From positions 135,736 to 199,735 of the forward strand of contig CAVRTM010000006.1 in NCBI GenBank assembly GCA_963724015.1: a stretch of 64,000 nucleotides of DNA, read 5' to 3'. The position numbers were made by a program, and so were the translations under genes. Below are positions 1-8,416 of the stretch, in pieces. Origin of the DNA: CAVRTM01 sp963724015 (GTDB taxonomy: Bacteria > Actinomycetota > Actinomycetes > Actinomycetales > Dermatophilaceae). The first letter of the stretch is position 1; each line of letters opens with the position of its first letter. Under the pieces are notes generated by a model. It made no database searches. It saw only the letters and a list, made by a program, of their open reading frames with translations, and was not told the DNA's origin.

Positions 1-463
1 CGCCGTGGGGGGTGAAGCCGAGCAGCACCTCCACGGCCTTGGGCAGCGCCCACGTGGCGAGGTAGCAGCCGCCGAGGAACAGCGGCACCGCGGCGGCGAC
101 GAACGCCAGCGCGGTGCGCTTCTCCCGCCGGGTCAGGCCCGGGACGATGAACGCCCACACCTGGTAGAGCCAGACCGGGCTGGCGATGAGGATGCCGACG
201 AAGAGCGCGACCTTGAGCTTGAGCGAGAAGGCGGTGGTGACACCGGCGAAGTTGAGCTGCACCAGGCCGCCGCCGCGCCGGCGGCTGAGCGCCAGCAGCG
301 GCTCGGACAGTGTCGTCAGCAGCCAGTCGTAGGCGAGCCAGCCGACGACGCCACCGAGGGCGATCGCGACGATCGCGACGATGAGGCGGTTGCGCAGCTC
401 GCGCAGGTGGTCACCCAGCGACATCCGCCCCTCGGGGTTGGATCGCCGGCGCAGAAGGGCCAT
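1..463 (-). CDS. tatC: Sec-independent translocase protein TatC (partial, C-terminus outside window)
   Basis: TatC is the multi-spanning receptor subunit of the twin-arginine translocase, which exports folded proteins across the cytoplasmic membrane. About 154 N-terminal residues are visible before the gene runs off the left edge. They show the amphipathic start (MSLGDHLRELRNRL near residue 14), a first membrane helix, a second hydrophobic stretch containing SPVWLYQVWAFIVPGL, which is the characteristic TatC signature, and a third helix ending in LGFTPHG. It lies 31 bp downstream of tatA on the same strand, as in other actinobacteria, where tatA-tatC follow pafB-pafC. The ATG at 463 is the first in frame; the conserved block begins at an internal Met. 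Confidence is high; only the C-terminal half is unseen. Confidence 0.93.
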   Translation of the reverse strand, partial: MALLRRRSNPEGRMSLGDHLRELRNRLIVAIVAIALGGVVGWLAYDWLLTTLSEPLLALSRRRGGGLVQLNFAGVTTAFSLKLKVALFVGILIASPVWLYQVWAFIVPGLTRREKRTALAFVAAAVPLFLGGCYLATWALPKAVEVLLGFTPHG

Positions 464-494
464 CGAGGGGTTCGCAGGCTGTCGTGCGCCGCCC

Positions 495-836
495 TCAGGC
501 CGGGGGCTGCTGCTGGGGCTGCGCGGTGGGCGCGGCCGAGTGCGGGGCGGGAGGCGTGAGGGTCGGGTCGCTCACCGGCGGGGCCGGCGGGGTGGCGGTC
601 GTCGGCGCACCGGCCGGCGGCTGCGGCACCGTCTGGCCGCGCACCGTGTCGGTGCTGGCGGCGCTGGGCGGGGTGGGCTTGCCGTCGTTCTTCATCTCGC
701 CCACCTCGGACTTGAAGATGCGCATCGAACGGCCCAGGCTGCGCGCCGCGTCGGGCATCCGCTTCCAGCCGAAGAGCAGGACGACGACCACGATGAGGAC
801 GACGACGTGCCATCCCTCGAACAAACCTCTACCCAT
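495..836 (-). CDS. tatA: Twin-arginine translocase subunit TatA
   Basis: TatA forms the protein-conducting assembly of the twin-arginine translocase together with TatC just downstream. The 113-residue product has one short N-terminal membrane helix (about residues 8-22, VVVLIVVVVLLFGWKRMP), the FG hinge, and an amphipathic helix (ARSLGRSMRIFKSEVGEM). A disordered Pro/Ala/Thr/Gln-rich tail follows, typical of actinobacterial TatA. The start ATG at 836 is preceded by a GGAGGG ribosome-binding site about 9 nt upstream. The canonical helix-FG-amphipathic order makes TatA much more likely than TatB. The gene sits in a same-strand series after pafB, pafC and a small membrane protein gene, the arrangement known from mycobacteria. 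Confidence 0.93.
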   Translation of the reverse strand: MGRGLFEGWHVVVLIVVVVLLFGWKRMPDAARSLGRSMRIFKSEVGEMKNDGKPTPPSAASTDTVRGQTVPQPPAGAPTTATPPAPPVSDPTLTPPAPHSAAPTAQPQQQPPA

Positions 837-888
837 GGCGGAAACGCCCTCCGTGCTCGCGTGCGGTGCGTCGTGCTGCTTGACGTCG

Positions 889-1203
889 TCAGTCTACGTG
901 CCGGACCCGTGCGGCGTGCGCGCGCTGCCTGCGCGCGCGTCGCTCCCGGAGCAGCTGCTCGCGGGTGCGCTCCCGCTCGCGCCGGCTGTCGTCCGGACGG
1001 GCGAAGACGGCGAGCTGCTCGGGGGCCGTGATGCGCTCGCCGAGCTGGTCCAGCTGGCCCTGCACGGCCTCGAGCCGCTCCTGGGCGGTCATCAGCTCGC
1101 TGCCGAGCTCGCGGGACTGCCCCCACAGGGTCCACAGGCGCGCGCCGAGGTAGACCAACGCGCACAGCACCAGAACGGCCCAGATCAGCACCCACCACCA
1201 CAT
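889..1203 (-). CDS. Small membrane-anchored coiled-coil protein, function unknown
   Basis: This 104-residue protein begins with a tryptophan-rich membrane helix (WWWVLIWAVLVLCALVYLGA). A long charged helix with heptad-like Leu/Glu/Gln spacing follows (residues about 28-65), and the tail is very Arg-rich. I do not recognise a named family. The topology suggests a membrane-anchored cytoplasmic coiled coil. I chose the ATG at 1203 over an upstream GTG because a TAGGTT hexamer lies 7 nt before it, fitting a leaderless transcript. It lies between pafC and tatA on the same strand, so it may be co-transcribed with the Tat genes, but there is no sequence proof of a role in export. Confidence 0.72.
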   Translation of the reverse strand: MWWWVLIWAVLVLCALVYLGARLWTLWGQSRELGSELMTAQERLEAVQGQLDQLGERITAPEQLAVFARPDDSRRERERTREQLLRERRARRQRAHAARVRHVD

Positions 1204-1213
1204 GCCGACCAAC

Positions 1214-2224
1214 CTACCCGCCGTGCAGCGAGGTCAGGTCGGGGGCCGCGTAGGCGCGCAGGGCCTCCTGCGCGCCGACGCGGACCTCGGCCGCGAGGGA
1301 GGCCGGCTCCAGGACGGTCGCCTGCGACCCCAGCCGCCACAGCAGCCGGCGCAGCCAGGCGGTGTCGGCGGTGCGCAGCGACACCAGCGAGCTGCCACCC
1401 TCGAGCCACTCGACCCGCTCGGTCGGGTAGTAGTCGCTGACCCAGGCGGCGCCCGGCTCCAGCCGCAGCCGGACCAGCAGGTCGGTCGGGCTGGGCGTGA
1501 AGACGCCGGCGTCCAGGTCGCGCGGGCGGGCGTCCGCCGGCGGGGTGCCGTCGGCGTCGAGGACCTCGATCGACTCGATCCGGTCGAACCGGAACAGCCG
1601 GACCCCCTCGGCCACGTGGCACCAGGCCTCGAGGTACCAGTGCGCGTCGATGTTGACCACCCGCATCGGGTCGACGTCGCGCTCGGTCGCCTCGTCGCGG
1701 GCCGCCACGAGGTAGCGCAGGTGCAGGCGCCGGTGCTGCGCCAGCGCGGTGCGGGCGGTGGCCAGGGACTCGGCCTCGACGTCGCCCCCGATGGAGACCT
1801 GGATCCGGGCGCTGGCCGCCGAGGCGCTGCCGGTGGCCGCCTCGAGCTTGGCGAGGGCGCGGTCGACGGCGTGGCGCTCCCCCAGCCCGGGGACGGCGGC
1901 CAGGGCGCGGAGCCCGACGATCAGTGCCAGGGCCTCGTCGACACCGAGGCGCAGCGGCCGGTTGATCGTGTCGGCGTTGCCGAGGTAGACCCGGCCCCCC
2001 TCCCACTCGGCCTCGATCAGGTCGTCGGGCATGTGCCCCGGCGTGCCGCAGACGAACAGCAGCTCGAGGTCGGCCTCCATCTGGGCCGTGGAGACGCCGA
2101 ACTCGCGGGCGGCCTCCTCGATCTCGACGCCCTGCCGGTGCAGCAGCCACGGGACCATGGTCAGCAGCCGGGACAGCCGGGAGGTCGCCGACTCGGTGGC
2201 CGGCCTGGACGCGGCGGCGCTCAC
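1214..2224 (-). CDS. pafC: WYL-domain transcriptional activator PafC
   Basis: PafC, with PafB, forms the PafBC activator that turns on the LexA-independent DNA-damage response in mycobacteria and relatives. The 336-residue product has an N-terminal winged-helix segment (SRLSRLLTMVPWLLHRQGVE), a WYL domain in the middle third (VNIDAHWYLEAWCHVAEG, then FRFDRIESIEVLD) and a WCX C-terminal extension. The GTG start at 2224 overlaps the stop of pafB in a GTGA quartet, indicating translational coupling. The usual actinobacterial neighbours are present: pafA upstream beyond the FKBP genes, tatA-tatC downstream. It reads intact, unlike pafB. Confidence 0.93.
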   Translation of the reverse strand: MSAAASRPATESATSRLSRLLTMVPWLLHRQGVEIEEAAREFGVSTAQMEADLELLFVCGTPGHMPDDLIEAEWEGGRVYLGNADTINRPLRLGVDEALALIVGLRALAAVPGLGERHAVDRALAKLEAATGSASAASARIQVSIGGDVEAESLATARTALAQHRRLHLRYLVAARDEATERDVDPMRVVNIDAHWYLEAWCHVAEGVRLFRFDRIESIEVLDADGTPPADARPRDLDAGVFTPSPTDLLVRLRLEPGAAWVSDYYPTERVEWLEGGSSLVSLRTADTAWLRRLLWRLGSQATVLEPASLAAEVRVGAQEALRAYAAPDLTSLHGG

Positions 2225-3214
2225 CGGACTCCCTCCGGGTGGGCGGCCAGGGCGCCCTCGAGCCGGCGGACCACGGCCTCGCGCAGCTGCAGCGGCTGCT
2301 CCACCAGCACGTCGGGGCCGAAGCTGCTGATCTCGTCGGCGAACGCCTCGGCGTCGGCGAAGTCCACGTCCAGCAGCGACCAGTTGTCGTCGATCTCGCC
2401 GATCGTGCGCGCCCGGCGGCGCAGCGTGTGCCCGGCGCCGGAGCGCACCCGCAGGACCGACGGCTGCAGGTCACGCTCGACCACCATCGCGCTGATCATG
2501 GTGCGTGGCTCGTGGTCCGGCGGCACGTCGTACGACCCGTCCGTGCCGTCGGCGGACCACGGCACCCTCGATCCGGCTGAGCCGGAAGACGCGCGGCGCG
2601 CCCCGGTCGGTGTCGAAGCCGGTGAGGTACCAGCGGCCGTGCCAGGAGGCGATCCCCCACGGCTGGACGTGCCGCTCGGCGACCTCGGCCGAGCGGGCGG
2701 TGCGGTAGGTGAAGCGGATCGGACGGCGGTTGACCACCGCGGTCTTGACCGGCTCGAACGCCGGCTCGGCGGTGCGCAGCCGCGGCTCGATCCCGATCAG
2801 GGAGGCGTCGTCGCGCTCGACGCCCGCGGCGTGCAGCTTGCGCAGCGCCTGCGCGGCCGGGCCGGCGAGGCTGGCCTGCGCCCACGCACGGCTGGCCAGG
2901 CCCAGCACGGCCAGCTCGTCCGGCTCGAACGCGATCTCCGGCAGGGCGTACTCGCGTCCGTCGATCCGGTAGCCCGGCTCGTCGTCGAAGTAGGCGTCCA
3001 GCGGCTCGGTCACCAGCGGGATGCCGAGGTCGCGCAGCTCGTCCTTGTCGCGCTCGAACATCCGGTCGAAGGCCTCGGCCGAGGCGGTCTGGCCGTACTG
3101 CGGGACGGCGTCGCGGATCTTGGCCTTGGACAGCGGCTTGCGGGTGTAGAGCAGGCAGATGACCAGGTTGAGCAGGCGCTCGGTCTTGGCCGTCGCCGAC
3201 GGCTGGGTGCTCAT
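2221..3214 (-). CDS. pafB: WYL-domain transcriptional activator PafB (one apparent frameshift)
   Basis: PafB is the partner of PafC in the DNA-damage-responsive activator. The first 220 or so residues carry a winged helix (ERLLNLVICLLYTRKPLSKA), the WYL core (WGIASWHGRWYLTGFDTDRG) and FRLSRIEGAVV. The remainder, starting DGTDGSYDVPPDHEPRTMIS, is in another frame. Removing one G near 2556-2566 joins the frames into a protein of about 330 residues, the normal family length. The extra base looks like an assembly error rather than inactivation, because pafC is intact and many neighbours share such indels. The start at 3214 follows a TACCGT hexamer by 8 nt. Confidence 0.9.
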
Positions 3215-3258
3215 GGACGTGGACGGTACCCGACCCCTGCCGGGCTAGTCTGCGCAGC

Positions 3259-4345
3259 GTGATCCACTGGCGCAGCGCAACGGTTGAACGGGTCCGGGCG
3301 ACGTGGGCCGGTGCGGTGGAGTACGACGTGCGCCTGGCCGGCGGAGGGGAGCCGGTGCGGGCGCTGGCCTACCCGGCGGTGGTCGGCACCCCCGAGCCCG
3401 GGGACCGCGTGCTGCTGAACGTCAGCGCGCTGCAGCGGGGGCTGGGCACCGGTGGCCTGGCGCTCGTCGTCGCCCTGCCCGACCGGCTGCCGGCCGACCC
3501 GCCCGACGGGCCGGGGCACGTGGTCAAGGCCCGCTACACCCCGCTGCAGTCCATGGTCCTCGGCGTCGACGAGCAGGAGAGCCCGCACCACGAGCTGCTG
3601 CGGGAGGCGGACGACCTCGCCGGGATGCCGGTCGTGGTGGCCGACCTGCACTCCGCCGTGCCGGCGGTGCTCGCCGGGCTGCGCGAGCGGGCACCGGGCG
3701 CGCGGGTCGCCTACGTGATGACCGACGGCGGCGCCCTGCCCCTCGCCTTCTCCCGCACGGTGTCGGCGCTCACGCACGCCGGGTGGCTCGCCTCGACCAT
3801 CACGGTCGGTCAGGCGTACGGCGGGGACCTCGAGGCCGTCAACGTCCACACCGGCCTGCTCGCCGCCGCCCACGTCGTGCACGCAGACGTCGCGGTCGTG
3901 GCCCAGGGGCCGGGGAACCTCGGCACCGGCACCCGGTGGGGGTTCTCCGGCACCAGCGCGGGCGAGGCCGTCAACGCCGCCGCGACGCTGGGCGGGCGCG
4001 CGGTGGCCTCGCTCCGGGTGTCGGAGGCCGACGCCCGCGCCCGCCACCAGGGCGTCTCGCACCACAGCCTCACGGCGTACGGCCGGGTGGCGCTCGCGCC
4101 CGCTGACGTGCCGGTGCCGCTGCTGCCGGGGGCGTTCGGCGCGCGGGTCCGCGCCCAGGCGGCTCAGCTGGTCGCCGACAGCGGTGGTCGGCTGCGCGGG
4201 TACGACGTCGCCGTCGACGGCCTCGACGGAGGCCCTGGCCCTCAGCCCGGTGCGGCTGTCCACGATGGGCCGGGGCCTGGCGCAGGACGCGGCGTCGTTC
4301 CTCGCGGCCGCGGCCGCCGGGCGGCACGCGGCCTCCCTGGTCTGA
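3259..4345 (+). CDS. DUF3866 family protein (one apparent frameshift)
   Basis: This is a conserved actinobacterial protein of unknown function. The first 320 residues match the usual DUF3866 pattern: an N-terminal beta-rich segment, HVVKARYTPLQSMVLGVDEQ, a Rossmann-like middle with AYVMTDGGALPLAFSRTV, and VVAQGPGNLGTGTRWGFSG. At about 4228 one G appears to be extra. Removing it changes GLDGGPG into GLDEALALSPVRLSTMGRG and brings the reading to a stop at 4345, the expected C-terminus. As printed, the frame instead runs to 4554 through Arg/Pro-rich nonsense. The GTG start has TAGTCT 7 nt upstream and no Shine-Dalgarno, so the mRNA is probably leaderless. It is divergent from pafB. Confidence 0.85.
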
Positions 4346-4411
4346 GGCCGCGGCCGTCCGCGGCGCCCGGGTCGTCCGGCGCGTCCGCAGGCCGAGGGCA
4401 CCGCAGAACGG

Positions 4412-4439
4412 CCCGCCCCCGACCCCGGGCGGGGGCGGG
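4412..4439. terminator. Bidirectional hairpin terminator between convergent genes
   Basis: A perfect 10-bp inverted repeat (CCCGCCCCCG, 8-nt loop, CGGGGGCGGG) sits in the 127-bp gap between the DUF3866 gene (+) and the FKBP gene (-). No T-run follows, as is common for actinobacterial terminators, so the call rests on hairpin strength and position. Confidence 0.6.
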
Positions 4440-4472
4440 AACGGGCCGCTCGGGGCGTGCCGGAGGTGGTGC

Positions 4473-4859
4473 TCAGCGCACGTCGACGAGGTCGACGACG
4501 AAGATCAGCGTCTCGCCGGGCTTGATCGCGCCGCCGGCGCCACGGTCGCCGTAGCCGAGGTGGGCCGGGATGGTCAGCTTGCGGCGGCCGCCGACCTTCA
4601 TGCCGACGATGCCCTGGTCCCAGCCCTGGATGACCTGGCCGACGCCGAGGCGGAAGTCCAGCGGCGCGCCGCGGTTCCAGGAGGCGTCGAACTCCTCGCC
4701 GGTGGAGTGCGCCACGCCGACGTAGTGGGCGCTGATCGTGTCGCCGGCCTTGGCCTCGGCGCCGTCACCGGCCTTGATGTCCTCGATGACGAGGTCGGCC
4801 GGCGCGCTGTCACCGGGGAAGTCGATCTCGGGCTTGGTCGTGCTGGGGTCGAAACCCAT
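4473..4859 (-). CDS. FKBP-type peptidyl-prolyl cis-trans isomerase, cytoplasmic
   Basis: This enzyme accelerates cis-trans isomerisation of X-Pro bonds during protein folding. The 128-residue product is a single FKBP domain without a signal peptide. Landmarks are GDTISAHYVGV, GEEFDASWNRG, the VIQGWDQGIVGMKVGG core and the C-terminal strand LIFVVDLVDVR. Aromatic and Asp residues of the active-site pocket are present. It lies 33 bp downstream of a double-FKBP lipoprotein gene on the same strand, so the pair probably forms an operon covering folding on both sides of the membrane. Single-domain FKBPs next to pafA-pafBC are common in actinobacteria. Confidence 0.94.
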   Translation of the reverse strand: MGFDPSTTKPEIDFPGDSAPADLVIEDIKAGDGAEAKAGDTISAHYVGVAHSTGEEFDASWNRGAPLDFRLGVGQVIQGWDQGIVGMKVGGRRKLTIPAHLGYGDRGAGGAIKPGETLIFVVDLVDVR

Positions 4860-4892
4860 GGGTGCTACCTCTCGTGGATGGGGGGTGGGAGC

Positions 4893-5868
4893 TCAGCTGG
4901 CGCCGAGGATGTCGACCACGAACACCAGCGTGTCGGTGCCCTTGATCTTGGCCTGGGGGTTGCCCTTGGTGCCGTAGCCCTCGGCGGGCGGCACGACCAC
5001 CAGCACCCGGGAGCCGATCTTCTGGCCCACCAGTGCCTTGTCCCAGCCGGGGATGACCTGCTGCACGCCGATCGGGAACTCGCGGAAGCCGCCCTTCTCC
5101 GACGCGGACGAGTCGAACATCCGGCCGTCCGCCCACACCACACCGGTGTAGGCCGCCTTGAGGGTCTGGCCGGCCTTGACCGCGGCGCCGGTGCCCTCGA
5201 CCAGCGGCTGGACGACGAGCTTCTTGGGGGCGGCCGTCTTGGGGATCGTGATCTGGGCGGGCTTGCCCTGGGTGATCTTGACCGTCGGGCAGCCCGGCCT
5301 TCGGCGGCACGGCCTTGCCGGTCGCGCTGGTCAGCGGCGCGGTCGCGGACTTGATGTCGAGCAGCGCCAGGATCGTGTCGGACGCACCGGCGCCGATCTG
5401 CTGGTTGCCCTGGGCTCCGAACGCGTCGGCCGGCGTCATGGCGACGAGCACGCGGCTGCCGACCTTCTCCCCGACCAGGCTCTTGGTCAGCCCGGGCAGC
5501 AGGCGCCCGCCGCCGAGGTCCATCGTCGCCGGCGCCTTGCCGTAGCTGGTGTCCAGCTGCTTGCCGTCCTTGCCGTTGAGCATGAGGTAGTCGGCGCTGA
5601 CCACGTCGGTCGCCTTGACGGCCGGGCCGGTGCCGGCGGTGAGGACCTTGTGGGTCGTCTCCTTGACCGTGAACGGCTTGGTCTTCAGGGCCACCGTCGG
5701 CACGCCCTTGGTGCCCGCGGCGACGGACACGGCATCCAGCGCGGTGCTGGCCGTGGAGCTGCTGCTCGGGCTGGAGGTGGCCTTCGACCCCTGCGAACCG
5801 CAGGCGCCCGCGAGCAGCACGAGCGGGAGAACAGCGGCGGACAGGGCTCGGGAGCGGGACATGCGCAC
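4893..5868 (-). CDS. FKBP-type peptidyl-prolyl isomerase lipoprotein with two FKBP domains (one frameshift)
   Basis: The product begins with a lipoprotein signal peptide (RALSAAVLPLVLLAGACGS, lipobox LAGAC at about residue 23) and a Ser-rich tether, so it should be anchored on the outer face of the membrane. A degenerate first FKBP-like domain (DVVSADYLMLNG, GLTKSLVGEKVGSRVLV) is followed by a second, more canonical one (AAYTGVVWADGRMFDSS, VIPGWDKALVGQKIGSRVLV, LVFVVDILGAS). The two halves are in different frames. One extra C at about 5291 (CTGCCCGAC where CTGCCGAC is expected) explains this and restores GLPTVKITQGKP. The full product is about 325 residues. Its partner downstream is the cytoplasmic FKBP. 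Confidence 0.88.
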
Positions 5869-5958
5869 GCGGCAACCTTCGATTTCATCGGCTTCGGGGG
5901 ATCGTCTTCACCATAACCCGCGGCTCTGTGGGCACCGAATGCCGTGCTCCGCCTCGGG

Positions 5959-7320
5959 TCACATGCTCTCGATCAGCCGTTCCACCCGGGCGTCGACGGC
6001 GGCGAACGGGTCCTTGCACAGCACCGTCCGCTGGGCCTGGTCGTTCAGCTTCAGGTGCACCCAGTCCACGGTGAAGTCGCGCCGGTGCTCCTGCGCGGCG
6101 CGGATGAAGTCACCGCGCAGCTTGGCCCGGGTCGTCTGCGGCGGCAGCGTCTTGGCCTCGAAGATCTCCAGGTCGCTGGTGATCCGGCTCGCCCTGCCGT
6201 GCCGCTGCAGCAGGTAGAACAGCCCGCGCCGGCGGTTGATGTCGTGGTAGGCGAGGTCGAGCTGGGCGATCCGCGGGCTCGTCCAGGACAGCTTGTGCTT
6301 GACGGCGTAGCGGTCGAGCAGGAGGTACTTCATGACCCAGTCGATCTCGGTGCCGACCCGCTCGAGGTCCTGGCTCTCGATGGCGCTGAGCGTGCGCTGC
6401 CACAGGTCCAGCACGCTCTTGTGCATGGGGTCGTCCAGGCCCTCACGGTCGGTGAACGCCGCCGCGCGCTCGTAGTACTCGCGCTGGATCTGCAGCCCGC
6501 TGAGCTCGCGGCCGTTGGCCAGCTTGACCACGCGCCGGCCGGTCATGTCGTGGCTGATCTCGCGGATGGCCCGGATCGGGTTCTCCAGCGTGAGGTCGCG
6601 CATGACGACACCGGCCTCGATCATCCGCAGGACCAGGTCGGCCGACCCGATCTTGAGCATGGTCGTGGTCTCGCTCATGTTGGAGTCGCCGACGATCACG
6701 TGCAGCCGGCGGTACTTCTCGGCGTCGGCGTGCGGCTCGTCGCGGGTGTTGATGATCGGCCGGGAGCGCGTCGTCGCGCTGGAGACGCCCTCCCAGATGT
6801 GGTCGGCACGCTGGCTGACGCAGTACGTCGCGCCGCGGGAGGTGGTCGTGACCTTGCCGGCCCCGCAGATGAGCTGGCGGCTGACCAGGAACGGGATGAG
6901 CACGTCGGAGAGCTTCTGGAACTCCCCCGCCCGGCCGACGAGGTAGTTCTCGTGGCAGCCGTAGGAGTTGCCGGCGGAGTCGGTGTTGTTCTTGAAGACG
7001 TAGATCTCCCCGGCGATCCCCTCGTCGCTGATCCGCTGCTGGGCGTCGGCGACCAGGCCCTCGACGATCCGCTCCCCCGCCTTGTCATGGGTCACGAGCT
7101 GGCGCACGTCGTCGCACTCGGGGGTGGCGTACTCGGGGTGGCTGCCGACGTCGAGGTAGAGCCGGGAGCCGTTGGAGAGGAAGACGTTGCTGGAGCGACC
7201 CCACGACACGACCTTGCGGAACAGGTAGCGCGCGACCTCATCGGGCGTCAGCCGGCGCTGGCCGTCGAACGTGCACGTGACGCCGTACTCGTTCTCGATT
7301 CCGAAGATGCGTCGGTCCAT
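5959..7320 (-). CDS. pafA: Pup-protein ligase PafA
   Basis: PafA uses ATP to couple the C-terminal glutamate of Pup to lysines of target proteins, marking them for the mycobacterial-type proteasome. The intact 453-residue protein has the glutamine-synthetase-like fold signatures: RRIFGIENEYGVTCTF at the N-terminus with the catalytic Glu/Asp region, YLDVGSHPEYATPECD, VFKNNTDSAGNSYGCHEN, RPIINTRDEPHADAEKYRRL, and a C-terminal small domain ending IESM. It lacks the Dop loop and ends like PafA, which separates it from dop at 15-16.6 kb. TAGAGT lies 6 nt before the ATG, consistent with a leaderless or near-leaderless start. It is divergent from an epimerase-like gene. Confidence 0.96.
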   Translation of the reverse strand: MDRRIFGIENEYGVTCTFDGQRRLTPDEVARYLFRKVVSWGRSSNVFLSNGSRLYLDVGSHPEYATPECDDVRQLVTHDKAGERIVEGLVADAQQRISDEGIAGEIYVFKNNTDSAGNSYGCHENYLVGRAGEFQKLSDVLIPFLVSRQLICGAGKVTTTSRGATYCVSQRADHIWEGVSSATTRSRPIINTRDEPHADAEKYRRLHVIVGDSNMSETTTMLKIGSADLVLRMIEAGVVMRDLTLENPIRAIREISHDMTGRRVVKLANGRELSGLQIQREYYERAAAFTDREGLDDPMHKSVLDLWQRTLSAIESQDLERVGTEIDWVMKYLLLDRYAVKHKLSWTSPRIAQLDLAYHDINRRRGLFYLLQRHGRASRITSDLEIFEAKTLPPQTTRAKLRGDFIRAAQEHRRDFTVDWVHLKLNDQAQRTVLCKDPFAAVDARVERLIESM

Positions 7321-7396
7321 GTCCTCACTCTAGGTCGGATCCGCCGTCAGCGAACGACCGATGACAACTGCAACTATGCGTGTTTGCCTGTGCCGC

Positions 7397-8413
7397 ATGC
7401 GAATTCTCGTGCTTGGAGGGACCGCCTGGCTCGGCGGGGAGGTTGCCCGCAGGGCGCTGGAGCGGGGGCACTCGGTGACCTGCCTCGCCAGGGGGCAGGC
7501 GGGCCCCGCTCCCGTCGGTGCGACCTTCGTGGCCTCGGACCGGAGCCGGCCTACGGCCTACGAGCAGGTCAGCGGGCAGGAGTGGGACCTCGTGCTGGAC
7601 GTCTCGTGGCAGCCCGGCCACGTCCGGGGTGCGCTGGAGGCGCTCGCCGACGGGGCGGAGCAGTGGGTCTACGTGTCCTCCGGCTCGGTCTACGCCGACC
7701 ACTGCACCCCGGGCCAGGACGAGAGCGGCCCGCTGCTGCCGCCGTTCGAGGGCAGCCAGGCGACCGCCGAGGAGTACGGCGCCGCCAAGGTCACCTGCGA
7801 GCGGCTGTGCACCGACGCGGTCGGAGACCGCCTCCTGGTGGCCAGGGCCGGCCTGATCGGCGGGTACGGCGACCTCAGCGACCGGTTCGGCTACTGGCCA
7901 GGGCGGATGGCGCTGGCCGCCGGGGACGGCGCGCCGGTGCTGGTGCCGGCCGAGCAGGACGCGCCGGTGCAGGTCGTTGATGTCGGCGACCTGGCCCGCT
8001 GGCTCGTCGACGCGGGGGCTGCTGGGCTCACCGGGACGTTCGACGCGGTCGGGCCGAGACGCACCCTGGCGCAGGCGCTGGAGGCGGCGCGGGCGGCGGC
8101 CGACTACACCGGGGAGCTGGTCCCGGCGCCGTCCCGGTGGCTGCGGGAGCACGGGGTCGAGGAGTTCATGGGGCCGAGGTCGCTGCCGCTCTGGCTGGCC
8201 GACCCGGACTGGGCCGGGTTCTCGGCACGGTCCGGCGCGGCCGCCTCCGCAGCCGGGCTGAGCTCCCGGCCCCTGGCCGACCTGACCTCCGACAGCCTGC
8301 GGTGGGAGCGCCAGCTGGGACTGGACCGTGGCCAGCGGCGCGCGGGGCTGAGCCGCGCCGAGGAGCGGGACCTGGTGGCGGCGCTCGCTGCGGAGGTCGC
8401 CGCCACCCCGTGA
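7397..8413 (+). CDS. NAD(P)-dependent epimerase/dehydratase-like reductase
   Basis: This extended-SDR protein of 338 residues starts with the dinucleotide-binding motif RILVLGGTAWLGGEVARRAL. It contains WVYVSSGSVYAD and an EYGAAKVTCE segment that supplies the Tyr-x(3)-Lys catalytic pair of the family. The substrate is not evident; actinobacterial homologues of this length are usually annotated only as SDR or reductase. I place the start at 7397, directly before the conserved MRILVLGG. An in-frame ATG at 7361 would add a Cys-rich stretch (MRVCLCR) that is not part of the fold. It is divergent from pafA and convergent with the ABC transporter gene, whose stop lies 3 bp away. Confidence 0.85.
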   Translation: MRILVLGGTAWLGGEVARRALERGHSVTCLARGQAGPAPVGATFVASDRSRPTAYEQVSGQEWDLVLDVSWQPGHVRGALEALADGAEQWVYVSSGSVYADHCTPGQDESGPLLPPFEGSQATAEEYGAAKVTCERLCTDAVGDRLLVARAGLIGGYGDLSDRFGYWPGRMALAAGDGAPVLVPAEQDAPVQVVDVGDLARWLVDAGAAGLTGTFDAVGPRRTLAQALEAARAAADYTGELVPAPSRWLREHGVEEFMGPRSLPLWLADPDWAGFSARSGAAASAAGLSSRPLADLTSDSLRWERQLGLDRGQRRAGLSRAEERDLVAALAAEVAATP

Positions 8414-8416
8414 GGG

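Noticed and set aside
3259..4554. Full printed frame of the DUF3866 gene to 4554
   Set aside because: After residue 322 it becomes Arg/Pro-rich and would run through the hairpin terminator and into the antisense of the FKBP gene; a one-base repair gives the family C-terminus.
7361..7396. Cys-rich leader peptide (MRVCLCR) before the epimerase-like gene
   Set aside because: It is in frame with the gene and has no stop or terminator structure, so an attenuator cannot be supported.
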